From Fibrobacterota bacterium (GTDB lineage: Bacteria; Fibrobacterota; Chitinivibrionia; Chitinivibrionales; Chitinispirillaceae), in the NCBI GenBank assembly GCA_023459055.1, contig JAEWVR010000011.1, positions 310,001 to 374,000 on the forward strand: a DNA stretch of 64,000 nucleotides, given 5' to 3'. The notes below the pieces were generated by a model. That model was not told the origin of the DNA. It searched no databases and was given only the letters and a program-made list of their open reading frames with translations. Below are positions 16,793-25,355 of this stretch, one piece after another (positions within the stretch are counted from its first letter, which is position 1; every line of letters starts with the position of its first letter). Position numbers and translations under genes: made by a program.

Positions 16793-17707
16793 TTAAAATA
16801 ACAGGTTTATACCAAAATTCAGGAGTAATCCCCGCCCGCCGACATCAGCACTTTCGTCAATATCACCGAATGGAATCATAAATTTACCATCAACATAGAC
16901 CCCCACAGGCATTACAGGGAGCTTTACCATAACCCCGGCATCTATGTGACATCCCCAATGAGGAGTCATAAGCTGATTTCCGATCTCCTCTGCTACAGCT
17001 TTCATGATATCTCTTTCACCCAGAATGTCTCCACCCAAAGCAGCTACTGACTTAGATGCATTAAGCATATTTCCAAGAGCATCTTCAACAATTTTAGACG
17101 AGAGAACCGGTGTTGCAAAAAGCAGCGTTGCTCCTCCGCCGGCATAAATATTAAGTGTTTTAAGCGGCCCTGGAAAACGAACAATAAACTTACGTATTGT
17201 AAGATCAAAGTTAAGTTTCATATATGGTGTTTTATCGATTCCAAGGTAACCAAGATCGAAATAATCAAGTGATATAGGAATTGAATCATAGACTACATCA
17301 AAATCTGATGGTTTCGGTACGCTGGTAGTACCTCCTTTATAACTCATCGTACGCGGGTACCTGATAACGCCATCATACTGCCAGGCACCGAAATTTGATG
17401 ATAATTCAACACAGTCAAGAAACGGAACTGCATCAATAAAGACTTTTGCACCAAGATTGAATGGTTTACGCTCCCAGCCGGTTCTATCGACATAGATTGG
17501 AAGACTGGAGCCATCAAGTGGCAAATTATACCCTTCAACACCACTATTGATCTTGAGCTGACTGAAAACAAGCTGAGCACTATTATCTTCCATATGGACA
17601 GAGAAATCTGTGCCATAATGTAAGCCGAACCCGATAATCGCAAACGCAGAAAAGTACACCGATGATGCAAGGGTGAGCAGTGCTGCAAGAATTTTACATT
17701 TAAACAT
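16793..17707 (-). CDS. Exported beta-rich, probably outer-membrane, protein
   Basis: 304 aa. The start is ATG 17707 with GGAGG 4 nt upstream; a longer frame exists but lacks a ribosome binding site. Signal peptide FKCKILAALLTLASS... ending near AFA. The mature part alternates hydrophobic/polar strands and ends LLLNFGINLLF, with a terminal aromatic as in outer-membrane barrels. The family is not recognised. Segments such as AGGGATLLFATPV and GVYVDGKFMIPFG are typical of uncharacterised FCB-group barrels. Confidence 0.6.
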   Translation of the reverse strand: MFKCKILAALLTLASSVYFSAFAIIGFGLHYGTDFSVHMEDNSAQLVFSQLKINSGVEGYNLPLDGSSLPIYVDRTGWERKPFNLGAKVFIDAVPFLDCVELSSNFGAWQYDGVIRYPRTMSYKGGTTSVPKPSDFDVVYDSIPISLDYFDLGYLGIDKTPYMKLNFDLTIRKFIVRFPGPLKTLNIYAGGGATLLFATPVLSSKIVEDALGNMLNASKSVAALGGDILGERDIMKAVAEEIGNQLMTPHWGCHIDAGVMVKLPVMPVGVYVDGKFMIPFGDIDESADVGGRGLLLNFGINLLF

Positions 17708-17893
17708 GTATCCTCCATTTAGAGAGTGATTTATGTATATTTTCAATTCATATCAATGATCGTAGATATAGCTATAATATACTTTAATATACTTTGATTC
17801 ATGAGGTTATGCATTATCATTTCCAGTTTTTGTTTTATGAAAGCATAAAATATTTTATAGCTTTAGTGAACAATCAATGCAACAGGGATCATT

Positions 17894-18592
17894 TTGAATA
17901 ATACAGTTATTTTACTGATTTTTTTATATGTGTTTGCATCTTTCAGATGCATCTTCTCAGAGACCCCCGATACACTTTTAAACCAGGCCCTTAGTCCGTT
18001 TACAAAATCGTATTCAATGGTGGGTTCTCTGAAACGGTATCAATTATTTAAGGGCAAAATTCAGGAATCAGCAGCGACTTTTAACTATGACAGGAAAAAC
18101 GGATCCTGCTATAGATATACAGTTCCATCAAAACTTGATATTTTTATTCATGATTCAGTACAATACTCGATAGATCCTCAGAAAAAAACCGGATTCAAAT
18201 TTTACTATAGCAGTATGCCTGATCTCACCGATCTTGATCCGGTTGGACGTTTTTTTAATTATTTCGGGAAAAAACCTGATTTGGACTTTAGCGGAAGCAT
18301 TGACAGTACAGCAATATTTCGCCATACAGGCAGCAGTGGTACCATTGATTTTTCAGCAGGTATACATCGTAACCAGAAAAGACTTGATTTTATTGAGTTT
18401 TTCAACAACAAAATGCTTATCCAGCAGGTAGGCTTCACTTATGATAAAGATAATAATCTTAAAACGATTGTCACCCGATTCCTTATCGGTAATGAGCTGT
18501 TAATGGACTCCATCACGCTCAAATATCGGGCATCCGACAAATCAATGCCACCAGCAAACTTTTCTCCGGCATCAGGAATCAACTGGAAATGA
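17894..18592 (+). CDS. LolA-like periplasmic lipoprotein-carrier-fold protein
   Basis: 232 aa with a signal segment (ILLIFLYVFASFRCIF) and then a pattern of a helix plus many amphipathic strands: 'FTKSYSMVGSLKRYQLFKG', 'SCYRYTVPSKLDIFIHDSV' and 'LDFIEFF'. This recalls LolA/LolB-fold proteins, which carry lipoproteins to the outer membrane, but is too divergent for certainty. The start is TTG 17894 with AGGGA 7 nt upstream. Ends at a strong terminator shared with the convergent porin-like gene. Could be an outer-membrane-associated DUF with the same fold. Confidence 0.5.
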   Translation: MNNTVILLIFLYVFASFRCIFSETPDTLLNQALSPFTKSYSMVGSLKRYQLFKGKIQESAATFNYDRKNGSCYRYTVPSKLDIFIHDSVQYSIDPQKKTGFKFYYSSMPDLTDLDPVGRFFNYFGKKPDLDFSGSIDSTAIFRHTGSSGTIDFSAGIHRNQKRLDFIEFFNNKMLIQQVGFTYDKDNNLKTIVTRFLIGNELLMDSITLKYRASDKSMPPANFSPASGINWK

Positions 18593-18607
18593 TTCCTCGT
18601 TAGCAGC

Positions 18608-18653
18608 AAAAGTAAAAGAGGGAAACTGCAGAGTTCCCCTCATTTACTTTTTT
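18608..18653. terminator. Bidirectional terminator
   Basis: Interrupted stem built from AGTAAA...GAGGG and CCCCTC...TTTACT with A-rich left and T-rich right flanks (TTTTTT at 18648-18653), between convergent genes. Confidence 0.7.
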
Positions 18654-18704
18654 GGAAGAGAAGAGTAATGCATTTATTTTCCAGCAACAACTAACCGCAC
18701 CCTC

Positions 18705-19802
18705 TTAAAATGTAACTATTATCTCTGACCCTGCGTAAAACGCCGGATCCTGTTGCGAATTTCTGAAATAATTAACCATCTGACCCCAGATCCACCACTG
18801 AACATTTTTTGCCGGATAGATATACAACGTTGGGACAAGCCAGAACTCATCATCATTTGTTACGTCAATTTCTCTGGCATGAACTTCTAATGGCAAACCG
18901 ACACTGAGATAATCATTAAATGTATAACCAGGTTCAAAATAAAGGAAGCCTTCATCAAACACCTTACTGTAAAGCGGTGTTGCAATAGTATTGATTGTAT
19001 CGGGGTCAATCAAAAGAAAACCGGTGACTGCAGCACTGAATTTCCCGAGTACAAGTGATGGTTCAAGGAGCAGCGACATTACTGTCGGTCGATCTGTGCC
19101 CTTCGACGCTGCTTTTTCATTATATAAACCATAATCAAGTTTCATTTTGAAAGCATCACCAAATGTACCAAGATACTCTGCACCCGCAAAGAAATCTGAA
19201 CCTGTCTCAAAAGAACTCAGGGATGAACCACGCACACCATAATATGCTGCAAGCGAATGATTCTCACCTAATCCGAATTTTGTAGACCCCTGAATATCAC
19301 CAGAACTATTATCAAGGTCGGTAATACCAACCTGCAACTCTGTAAAAATATTATCATTTCCGATTCCATATTTTACACCACGGGAAAAATTCTCATTTGT
19401 AATCATACTAAGTCTTTTGTATAAATAGTAATTGAACTTTCCGTATTGATATACAATATCTCCAACGGTAAACGTACCCAGTTTACTTGCATACGTGATA
19501 TCAAATCCATCAAACTTGACATCAAGCCAACGTTCATCAGGTTCACCAACGCCTGCGGGTACATTTCCAGATCCTGAAGGTGAATAAGCATTATTTACCG
19601 TTGCGTAAACATGTGCACTTACTTTATCAGAAAACGTTGTTGTCATACCAATATCAAGTTCGGTGTTTGCATAATATTTTCCTTTGAAATCAGCAACTGC
19701 ATCCGCGTCAAGATAACCGTTAAATGATACAGAGGGTCCATCTGCAAACAGAACTGCTATTGCTGAACATATGATTGTCACTGTTTTTAATCTGATTTCC
19801 AT
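18705..19802 (-). CDS. Porin-like outer-membrane protein
   Basis: 365 aa, start ATG 19802 with AAAGG 7 nt upstream. Signal peptide KTVTIICSAIAVLFA, then repeated amphipathic strands (SFNGYLDADAVADF, NTELDIGMTTTF, FTELQVGITDL and others) ending with a strand that closes in YAGSEIIVTF, a terminal Phe as in barrel proteins. It resembles FCB-group 'putative porin' sequences. The gene is divergent from the disrupted satP gene across a ~480-bp A/T-rich region. Confidence 0.65.
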   Translation of the reverse strand: MEIRLKTVTIICSAIAVLFADGPSVSFNGYLDADAVADFKGKYYANTELDIGMTTTFSDKVSAHVYATVNNAYSPSGSGNVPAGVGEPDERWLDVKFDGFDITYASKLGTFTVGDIVYQYGKFNYYLYKRLSMITNENFSRGVKYGIGNDNIFTELQVGITDLDNSSGDIQGSTKFGLGENHSLAAYYGVRGSSLSSFETGSDFFAGAEYLGTFGDAFKMKLDYGLYNEKAASKGTDRPTVMSLLLEPSLVLGKFSAAVTGFLLIDPDTINTIATPLYSKVFDEGFLYFEPGYTFNDYLSVGLPLEVHAREIDVTNDDEFWLVPTLYIYPAKNVQWWIWGQMVNYFRNSQQDPAFYAGSEIIVTF

Positions 19803-20284
19803 AATCTTACCTTTCGTAAACTCACTCAACATTCTTTTTTGTTAACTGTTTCAACTGCATGCATGACCACAAATAACCAACAACGCAAGGTGTGTGCCAA
19901 CAAGATCTATCTGCTATCTGATACATGGATATGTTTAACTCAACGATGAGTTATATTCAATCACGATGCGTTAATAACTTCCTGTGAAGATACAACAGAT
20001 TGATTTTTAATTAATTAATGTGAAGTGATTATTGTTAATTTAGAGTAATTGGTCGTATGTATGAAAGCTGTATAAAACTATAGAAACTACAATTTTGTTA
20101 GATTCTCTCATAATTCAACAAAATCGAACTGATACATTCGAATCCTTAAAGATTCAAATATTACAAAATTATGCATGTCCGTATGTTCCTTATAAATAAT
20201 CTGGCAGATACCTATAAAAACTATTATTTTCTGTCCACAATTTTTGTTTTACAAATAATTTCTTCATAACAAGGATAAGGCTCA
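19803..20284. other. Divergent intergenic region between porin-like and satP genes
   Basis: A/T-rich and gene-free, must contain both promoters. It has a small inverted repeat AACTCA-N4-TGAGTT (19937-19952), a possible regulator site. No clear -35/-10 pair was found by eye. Confidence 0.4.
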
Positions 20285-20716
20285 ATGGAACAGCACAACA
20301 ACGAATCATCAACAAAAATACTCACCGCAGACCCATCAGCACTTGGACTTTTCGGCCTTGCAATGGTCACCCTTGTAGCATCATCGCAAAAACTTGGATT
20401 AACAAGCGGTCTTTCGTTTGTAATACCCTGGGCGCTTTTTCTGGGAGCACTTGCACAGCTTTTTGCCTGTGCCGGAGATTCAAAGCGAAACAACACATTT
20501 GGAACTACCGCATTTGGAGCGTTCGGATTCTTCTGGCTTGCAGTTGCAATGTCATGGCTTGTAAAGATGGGAGTATTCGGTGATACGCTAGCATCGTCTG
20601 TTGACATAAAGCAGTTAGGTATTGCATTTGCCGGATATCTGATTTTTACTATTTACATGACCATCGGATCAATGGAAACCAATAAAGTTTTATTTATTTC
20701 TACTTTGTTGAATTAA
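20285..20716 (+). pseudogene. satP: Acetate/succinate transporter SatP (GPR1/FUN34/YaaH family), truncated by the IS
   Basis: Membrane importer of acetate/succinate. The N-terminal hallmark DPSALGLFGLAM (NPAPLGL type) and GNTFG-like NNTFGTTAFG segments are clear, with about four to five helices retained. Native sequence ends at 20693. The last residues ISTLLN are encoded by the IS terminal repeat, so roughly the last 50-60 residues (final helices) of the ~190-aa family are missing. AAGG lies 10 nt before ATG 20285. Unlikely to function. Confidence 0.8.
20694..20714 (+). repeat. Left terminal inverted repeat of the IS
   Basis: 21 bp reading TTATTTCTACTTTGTTGAAT plus T; identical to the reverse complement of 22201-22221. 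It supplies the last codons and stop of the truncated satP, and the transposase stop codon lies inside it. Confidence 0.9.
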
Positions 20717-22109
20717 ATACCTTTAGTTTTTGACGTTTCTGAGCAGATATAATTGACAGCCTTCGACGTCGATGTCTTTCTAACATATTCGATAGCACCA
20801 TTTCTTCAGTTTTATCTTTTCTTGGTAAATAATAATTCAACAGCTCAACAATATCTTGACTTGATAGTAGATCAAAGTTTTTTCTGTTTATCTTCCGTTC
20901 TTTCATCATAAACAGAAGTGCCATCATCACCATTGTCATATGATGATGCCATGCAAGATATCCTCTTACTTGGTAATCAGCCATCCCTACAGATGTTTTA
21001 CCGTCCTGAAATGTTCTCTCTATCCAGTAACGATGCGCATGTTTTTCAACCAATGTCTCTAGACTCACACGTTCATCTGCATTGCTTAAAAAACATTTCT
21101 TTTCATTTGTTAACGGATCGTGGAGTAGTACTAACCACCTTTGGGTTCCCTGACGCTCTTCACCATCCCATACATATATCTTGGCACGGTAAGCATTGAC
21201 GATAAGTTTCCCTTTTGTAGTATTCCGTACCGTTACTTTATTCCATTGGTCTGCCGTTAACTGTTCGTGTAAGAGACTCACCTTAACTGGCACTACTCTT
21301 GACTGCAGCTTTTTATATTTTGGCCCGATTTTATTTTTTCTGCGTGGTAAATAGGGGCGCGGATCATCAAGGTATACGGTATGACTGTTTGGTATATCTG
21401 TTACAAATACAAGTCCGCGTTCGGACAGGGCATTTAGAAACTTTGAATCTCTGCCATAAAAAGCATCTGCTGCAACATATCCAAAACGTACACCACACGA
21501 GAGTGCACCATCAACCATTTCAATCGCCAATTCTATTTTTGTTCTGTAGGTTCGCCTATCTTCCGGTATTCCGGCTTTATCACATCGGGCTGTATCCTGC
21601 AACCATTGTTCCGGGATAAACAGACGATAATCAATTATGCTGCTATGTTCCCCGTCGCATAACGAAGCATAAACACCAACTTGACAGTTATCAATCTTAC
21701 CAAGTCGTCCATTCCATTGACGAGATACACCTACCGATTCTTTACCTTTTTTGCTGAATGCTGATTCATCAATACATAATACGCATTCAGAACCCCCAAG
21801 AATCTCATTAACATCTTTACAGAGTCGCTTATTAAGCCTTGCGAAATCCCATGGAGACTCCGAAATAAAAGCTTGATAGGATTCATATGAACCACCTACG
21901 ACATATTCATCCATTCGCTCCATATTTTTACGTGGAGCTTTCATTATCAATCCGGACAGATATTTTTTGGCATATCCCGATTGATTGCGATGGTGAACAT
22001 TGAAATAATCGCAATAAGAATCACAAAAATCCATAAAACGCGGTACCATTTCTCTAAAAGATTGACAAACGTTTACTTTTTGAGAAAATCCTTTTTTTTG
22101 GGGTTTCAT
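20700..22109 (-). CDS. IS701-family DDE transposase
   Basis: 469-aa transposase. The catalytic triad fits: D114 in LCIDESAFSKKG, D215 in VAADAFYG and Glu in HRYWIERTFQDGK, the YREK-like block of IS4/IS701 elements. The block VGVSRQWNGRLGKIDNCQVG is highly typical of IS701. ATG 22109 with AGGA 5 nt upstream is preferred to the GTG at 22139. No frameshift is seen, so it is potentially active. Confidence 0.9.
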   Translation of the reverse strand: MKPQKKGFSQKVNVCQSFREMVPRFMDFCDSYCDYFNVHHRNQSGYAKKYLSGLIMKAPRKNMERMDEYVVGGSYESYQAFISESPWDFARLNKRLCKDVNEILGGSECVLCIDESAFSKKGKESVGVSRQWNGRLGKIDNCQVGVYASLCDGEHSSIIDYRLFIPEQWLQDTARCDKAGIPEDRRTYRTKIELAIEMVDGALSCGVRFGYVAADAFYGRDSKFLNALSERGLVFVTDIPNSHTVYLDDPRPYLPRRKNKIGPKYKKLQSRVVPVKVSLLHEQLTADQWNKVTVRNTTKGKLIVNAYRAKIYVWDGEERQGTQRWLVLLHDPLTNEKKCFLSNADERVSLETLVEKHAHRYWIERTFQDGKTSVGMADYQVRGYLAWHHHMTMVMMALLFMMKERKINRKNFDLLSSQDIVELLNYYLPRKDKTEEMVLSNMLERHRRRRLSIISAQKRQKLKVFNSTK

Positions 22110-22198
22110 AAACATCCTGAATAGATGTACAAAACCCACAGTGTTACAAATGTTAACTTATTGATAAATATATATTATTTTTTTGCTTTTTGCCATTT

Positions 22199-22417
22199 TC
22201 AATTCAACAAAGTAGAAATAATCTCCTGTGAAATTTGTTCACCAACACCAAGAAGCGCTGCAGACATTCCGCTCACAAGCTCTTCGTCAATCTCTTTTGG
22301 AGATACCGATGCAATCAGGAACCCATCCATACTGACAACTGAAGAACCAATAATTTCAGGGCAACGCGAACGAAGCTGACGCAGTACGTCGGTAATTTGA
22401 TCAACTTTACTAGCCAT
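22199..22417 (-). pseudogene. Roadblock/LC7 (MglB-like) protein, 3' end replaced by the IS
   Basis: Starts at ATG 22417 (AGAGGT 7 nt upstream). The first ~65 residues match a Roadblock domain: helix MASKVDQITDVLRQL, strand GSSVVSMDGFLIAS, helix ELVSGMSAALLGVGEQIS. Native sequence stops at 22222; ISTLLN and the stop come from the IS repeat. The second half of the ~115-aa domain is lost, and with it the dimer strand. It is the promoter-distal gene of the kinase cluster but has its own ~260-bp upstream gap. Confidence 0.78.
22201..22221 (-). repeat. Right terminal inverted repeat of the IS
   Basis: Reverse complement of 20694-20714, 21 of 21 bases. It supplies the stop codon of the truncated Roadblock gene. 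Confidence 0.9.
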
Positions 22418-22681
22418 AGTTTTACCTCTTACGTTGTAAATGTGTTGGATAATCCTGAAAAAACAGTATACCACAGACTGGCAGAGTTCGAATCAGTTTT
22501 TTTAAATAAATCATTTGTACACAATATGAGCGTATACAACGTGAGATATTTATAGTTCTTGCATTTCTCTCATAGTAAATTGAATGTTCTGTAGTTACTG
22601 CTGCTTTCAGATTACTTATTGTGCTATAATCATTATTTTTTGTAAATCCCGGAGTGCGGACTGGTAGTATCTTATACGTGC

Positions 22682-23191
22682 TTACTGTACAAGGACAATT
22701 TCAAAAACACACGCGGTATCACCTTTACCACAACACTCAACTTCTGTGACAGCTACTTTTTTTTCAGTGAATTTTTCGATGATTGCACCAATCAGGCCAC
22801 CTTCGAAATGACAAACTGCCTGACCGACATTCGGCATACCGGAACAGGTAACACATTCGTCAACCCTGACCTTGATAATCCCTTTATTAAGGTCTATTTC
22901 AGGAATTGATAAAAGACCAATGCCGAATTCCTTACAGGTCTTGCCTATTTCCTCCAGGTATTTATCAAGGTTCTTTCCCGTTACCTGTAGTACCTTTTCG
23001 CCAATATTTTTTCCGAGATTTTTTCCACCTCTGTAAATAATAGCATTTGCTCCGCGTCCGGCAATTTCTTTCATGCCTTCCATTACTCCAACAAGGCGTA
23101 ATAAACGAAATAGTGTAACCGGAACCATTGTACCGAGTTTTTGTCTGCCCGCCTCCGGATCGCCGACAAGATCTAAACCGCTTACTGTCAT
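22682..23191 (-). CDS. V4R-domain protein
   Basis: 169 aa. The C-terminal half carries the V4R (4-vinyl reductase) pattern: DECVTCSGMPNVGQAVCHFE, then GGLIGAIIE, and VTEVECCGKGDTACVFEI with conserved Cys. V4R domains are proposed small-molecule-binding (hydrocarbon or tetrapyrrole) sensors. The N-terminal part (GRQKLGTMVPVTLFRLLR) resembles the helical portion of XylR_N-like folds. GGAGG lies 5 nt before the ATG. It follows the kinase gene by 17 bp, which suggests a ligand-sensing partner in the same pathway; this is inference. Confidence 0.75.
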   Translation of the reverse strand: MTVSGLDLVGDPEAGRQKLGTMVPVTLFRLLRLVGVMEGMKEIAGRGANAIIYRGGKNLGKNIGEKVLQVTGKNLDKYLEEIGKTCKEFGIGLLSIPEIDLNKGIIKVRVDECVTCSGMPNVGQAVCHFEGGLIGAIIEKFTEKKVAVTEVECCGKGDTACVFEIVLVQ

Positions 23192-23208
23192 TTTACCTCC
23201 ATCCCAAA

Positions 23209-24363
23209 TTAATTCTTATGTAAATAGCCTTTAATAAAATTCCGCAGCGTATCATCAAGAGTCTTACTGGTGATATCTGCAAAAACATTTTCAAGTTTTC
23301 CCAGGAGTAATTCGAGGCTTGCATATCGAAGTGTTTTATCATATTCAAGACAGGCATAGACAATCTCTTCAAGTTGTTTTGGAAGCTTAATGCCAAGTTC
23401 TTTAAACTTTAAATAGGTGTTTGAAAACTTTGACTTTACAATGTTGGACAATGTAGACAAGGGAAATGTCGCTTTACCGCTTAACATTTCGTAAAGAACA
23501 GCCCCAAAAGAATATGTATCACTTCTGAAATCAAGTTCTGAACCATCCATTTGTTCGGGGCTAAGATATTGTATCGTCCCAACAATTTTATCTGATGCCA
23601 CAGTGTTATAAAGACTGTTATCACAGGGACGTGCGATTCCAAAGTCAAGAAGTTTGACTACACCGGAAGATGACACCATAATGTTATGGGGTTTAATATC
23701 TCTATGAATAATTCCACGGTATATTTTACCGCCAATACGAAATTCGTTATGATGTGCATAGATGAGAGCACGCACTACTGAAATTGAAACTGCAAGTGCT
23801 ACAGGAACCGGTAGCGGACCGGATGATTTCAATAATTGAACAATACTATACCCGTCAATAAATTCCATCTCTATAAATGGTGTGTCGTTCCATCTTCCTG
23901 TATTGTAAACTTCAATGATGTTTGTATGGCGTAACTGTGCAGCAATCTTGGCTTCTGTAACAAATCGGTTGGTTGCATCATGCATAAGATTGGAATCCCC
24001 GCAAATCTTTACAGCACGAAATATTTCGAGGTCTGCATTCCATATTTTATAAACATGAGAATTTCCGCTTGCGCTTATCTTTTTAACAATAATTCCCGAT
24101 CCCAGCCTGATAGACATCGAATTGAGCGATTGTGTATCTGATGGTATATCTATATCTTTTTTTACAGTTGTTAGTTCAAAATCACTTCTTGGTTGTTGCG
24201 TGGATGGCAATCGGGAAATATCCGGATTCTCATTTTCAATCAGGCCGGGTTGAATTATAAATTCACATGGGGATTCAAAAAGATAAGAAAAACTGGTATT
24301 GCCAGTTTCATTATGTAGATGTGAATAATCGAAGGGTTTGTTTGGTGATAATCTGTGATGCAT
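23209..24363 (-). CDS. Hanks-type serine/threonine protein kinase
   Basis: 384 aa from ATG 24363 (AAGGA upstream). Residues 1-85 form an unknown, low-complexity N-terminus; the kinase domain covers ~88-370. Catalytic elements are present: AVK (K119), HRDIKPHN (220-227, D222), DFG (240-242) and LSPEQ (APE equivalent). The Gly loop is poor (SASGNSHVY). No transmembrane helix or extracellular sensor is seen, so it is cytosolic. It sits between a membrane coiled-coil protein and the V4R protein, with a pseudokinase two genes upstream. Probably active. Confidence 0.9.
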   Translation of the reverse strand: MHHRLSPNKPFDYSHLHNETGNTSFSYLFESPCEFIIQPGLIENENPDISRLPSTQQPRSDFELTTVKKDIDIPSDTQSLNSMSIRLGSGIIVKKISASGNSHVYKIWNADLEIFRAVKICGDSNLMHDATNRFVTEAKIAAQLRHTNIIEVYNTGRWNDTPFIEMEFIDGYSIVQLLKSSGPLPVPVALAVSISVVRALIYAHHNEFRIGGKIYRGIIHRDIKPHNIMVSSSGVVKLLDFGIARPCDNSLYNTVASDKIVGTIQYLSPEQMDGSELDFRSDTYSFGAVLYEMLSGKATFPLSTLSNIVKSKFSNTYLKFKELGIKLPKQLEEIVYACLEYDKTLRYASLELLLGKLENVFADITSKTLDDTLRNFIKGYLHKN

Positions 24364-24404
24364 GTCTAATCCTTGATAGTTCAACTGATAAATCAATACC
24401 GATA

Positions 24405-25343
24405 TTATAAGGCTATGGCAATATGACCGCTATTTTGAGCCTTTCGTGTTGTTGGATGATTGTGCTGATCTGTTGCTCCTGTCAATGTTTTTTCGATCGT
24501 TGATGTCGCTGGTGCAGCTCCGGCAGACAAAAGCATCACAACTAATTTTTCATCGCTGACCGTAATTGGAAACGCTGACACAGTGACATCATTTATGTCA
24601 GTGACAATGATCTGCTTTAGCTCACCAATAGGAATAAACGAATGTATCTGCGCATTTAAACTGTCAAAGGATGCAGCAATACCGGCAAGACCTTCTGTAT
24701 ATTTTCGTTGTCCTTTTTCTGCAACAATAAAACCGAGATTATCTGCTACTGCCGATGCTGTTACATTTGTATTTAATGTGATTGTTGAGAGTACATTACT
24801 TAGTGAATCATGTATTGTTGATGATTGCAGTGTTTTTAGATCCACTTGTGGTGAAAAGTCAAGGTTTTGTTTTGGTTCACGCTTTAAAGCTTTGCATTTA
24901 AGAAGTGCGATTTCATCACGGAGATGAAGATTCTCTGCTGAAAGTTCGTGAATCTCGTGTTCAAGTTCTCTGTTGTCATCAAGAAGTGAATTAAACGCAT
25001 CTTCAGAATCATGAAACTTTGATGTCATTAGATCAAGCTTATCAATTGTTGACATCAACTGTGCATATACTTTCCGGTATTCTGGTTTTAATCTGTCAAG
25101 ATACTTCTGGTGTTGCTGCTGGATTTTATCAATATCCCGGTTTAAAAGGATATTCTTTTCTTTTATTTCTGATAGTTGACGTTTTAGTGTTTCACTGGCA
25201 ATGTGAGCATCATCTATCTGCTCACTATAGTGTCTGATCTGTTCTTTATGCTTTGATACAAGGTTTACAACAAAAATGATAAAACCGCAAGTGGCAAGAA
25301 CTGCAACTATAATGAAAAGTGAGAATGGTGATGTTAGTAGCAT
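24405..25343 (-). CDS. Membrane-anchored coiled-coil protein with Roadblock-like C-terminal domain
   Basis: 312 aa. One N-terminal transmembrane helix (~6-28), then a long coiled coil (~33-165, Glu/Lys/Gln-rich), then a domain (~178-275) with the pattern NVTASAVADNLGFIVAE...IAASFDSL...IIVTDI...VTVSAFPI...LVVMLLSAG, which fits a Roadblock/LC7-type fold. The tail (~276-312) is Thr/His-rich. The helix would fix the Roadblock-like domain to the inner membrane. Its neighbours include another Roadblock protein and two kinases, suggesting a scaffold. Fold assignment is by pattern only. Confidence 0.6.
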   Translation of the reverse strand: MLLTSPFSLFIIVAVLATCGFIIFVVNLVSKHKEQIRHYSEQIDDAHIASETLKRQLSEIKEKNILLNRDIDKIQQQHQKYLDRLKPEYRKVYAQLMSTIDKLDLMTSKFHDSEDAFNSLLDDNRELEHEIHELSAENLHLRDEIALLKCKALKREPKQNLDFSPQVDLKTLQSSTIHDSLSNVLSTITLNTNVTASAVADNLGFIVAEKGQRKYTEGLAGIAASFDSLNAQIHSFIPIGELKQIIVTDINDVTVSAFPITVSDEKLVVMLLSAGAAPATSTIEKTLTGATDQHNHPTTRKAQNSGHIAIAL

Positions 25344-25355
25344 AGATATCCCGTT

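Larger units (their letters stand above)
20694..22221 (-). mobile_element. IS701-like insertion sequence, complete (1528 bp)
   Basis: Bounded by a perfect 21-bp terminal inverted repeat and carrying one intact DDE transposase on the minus strand. The flanks differ (TTAT on the left, TCTC on the right), so there is no target-site duplication, and each flank cuts a different gene. This is best explained by recombination between two copies or an adjacent deletion after insertion. Confidence 0.9.
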
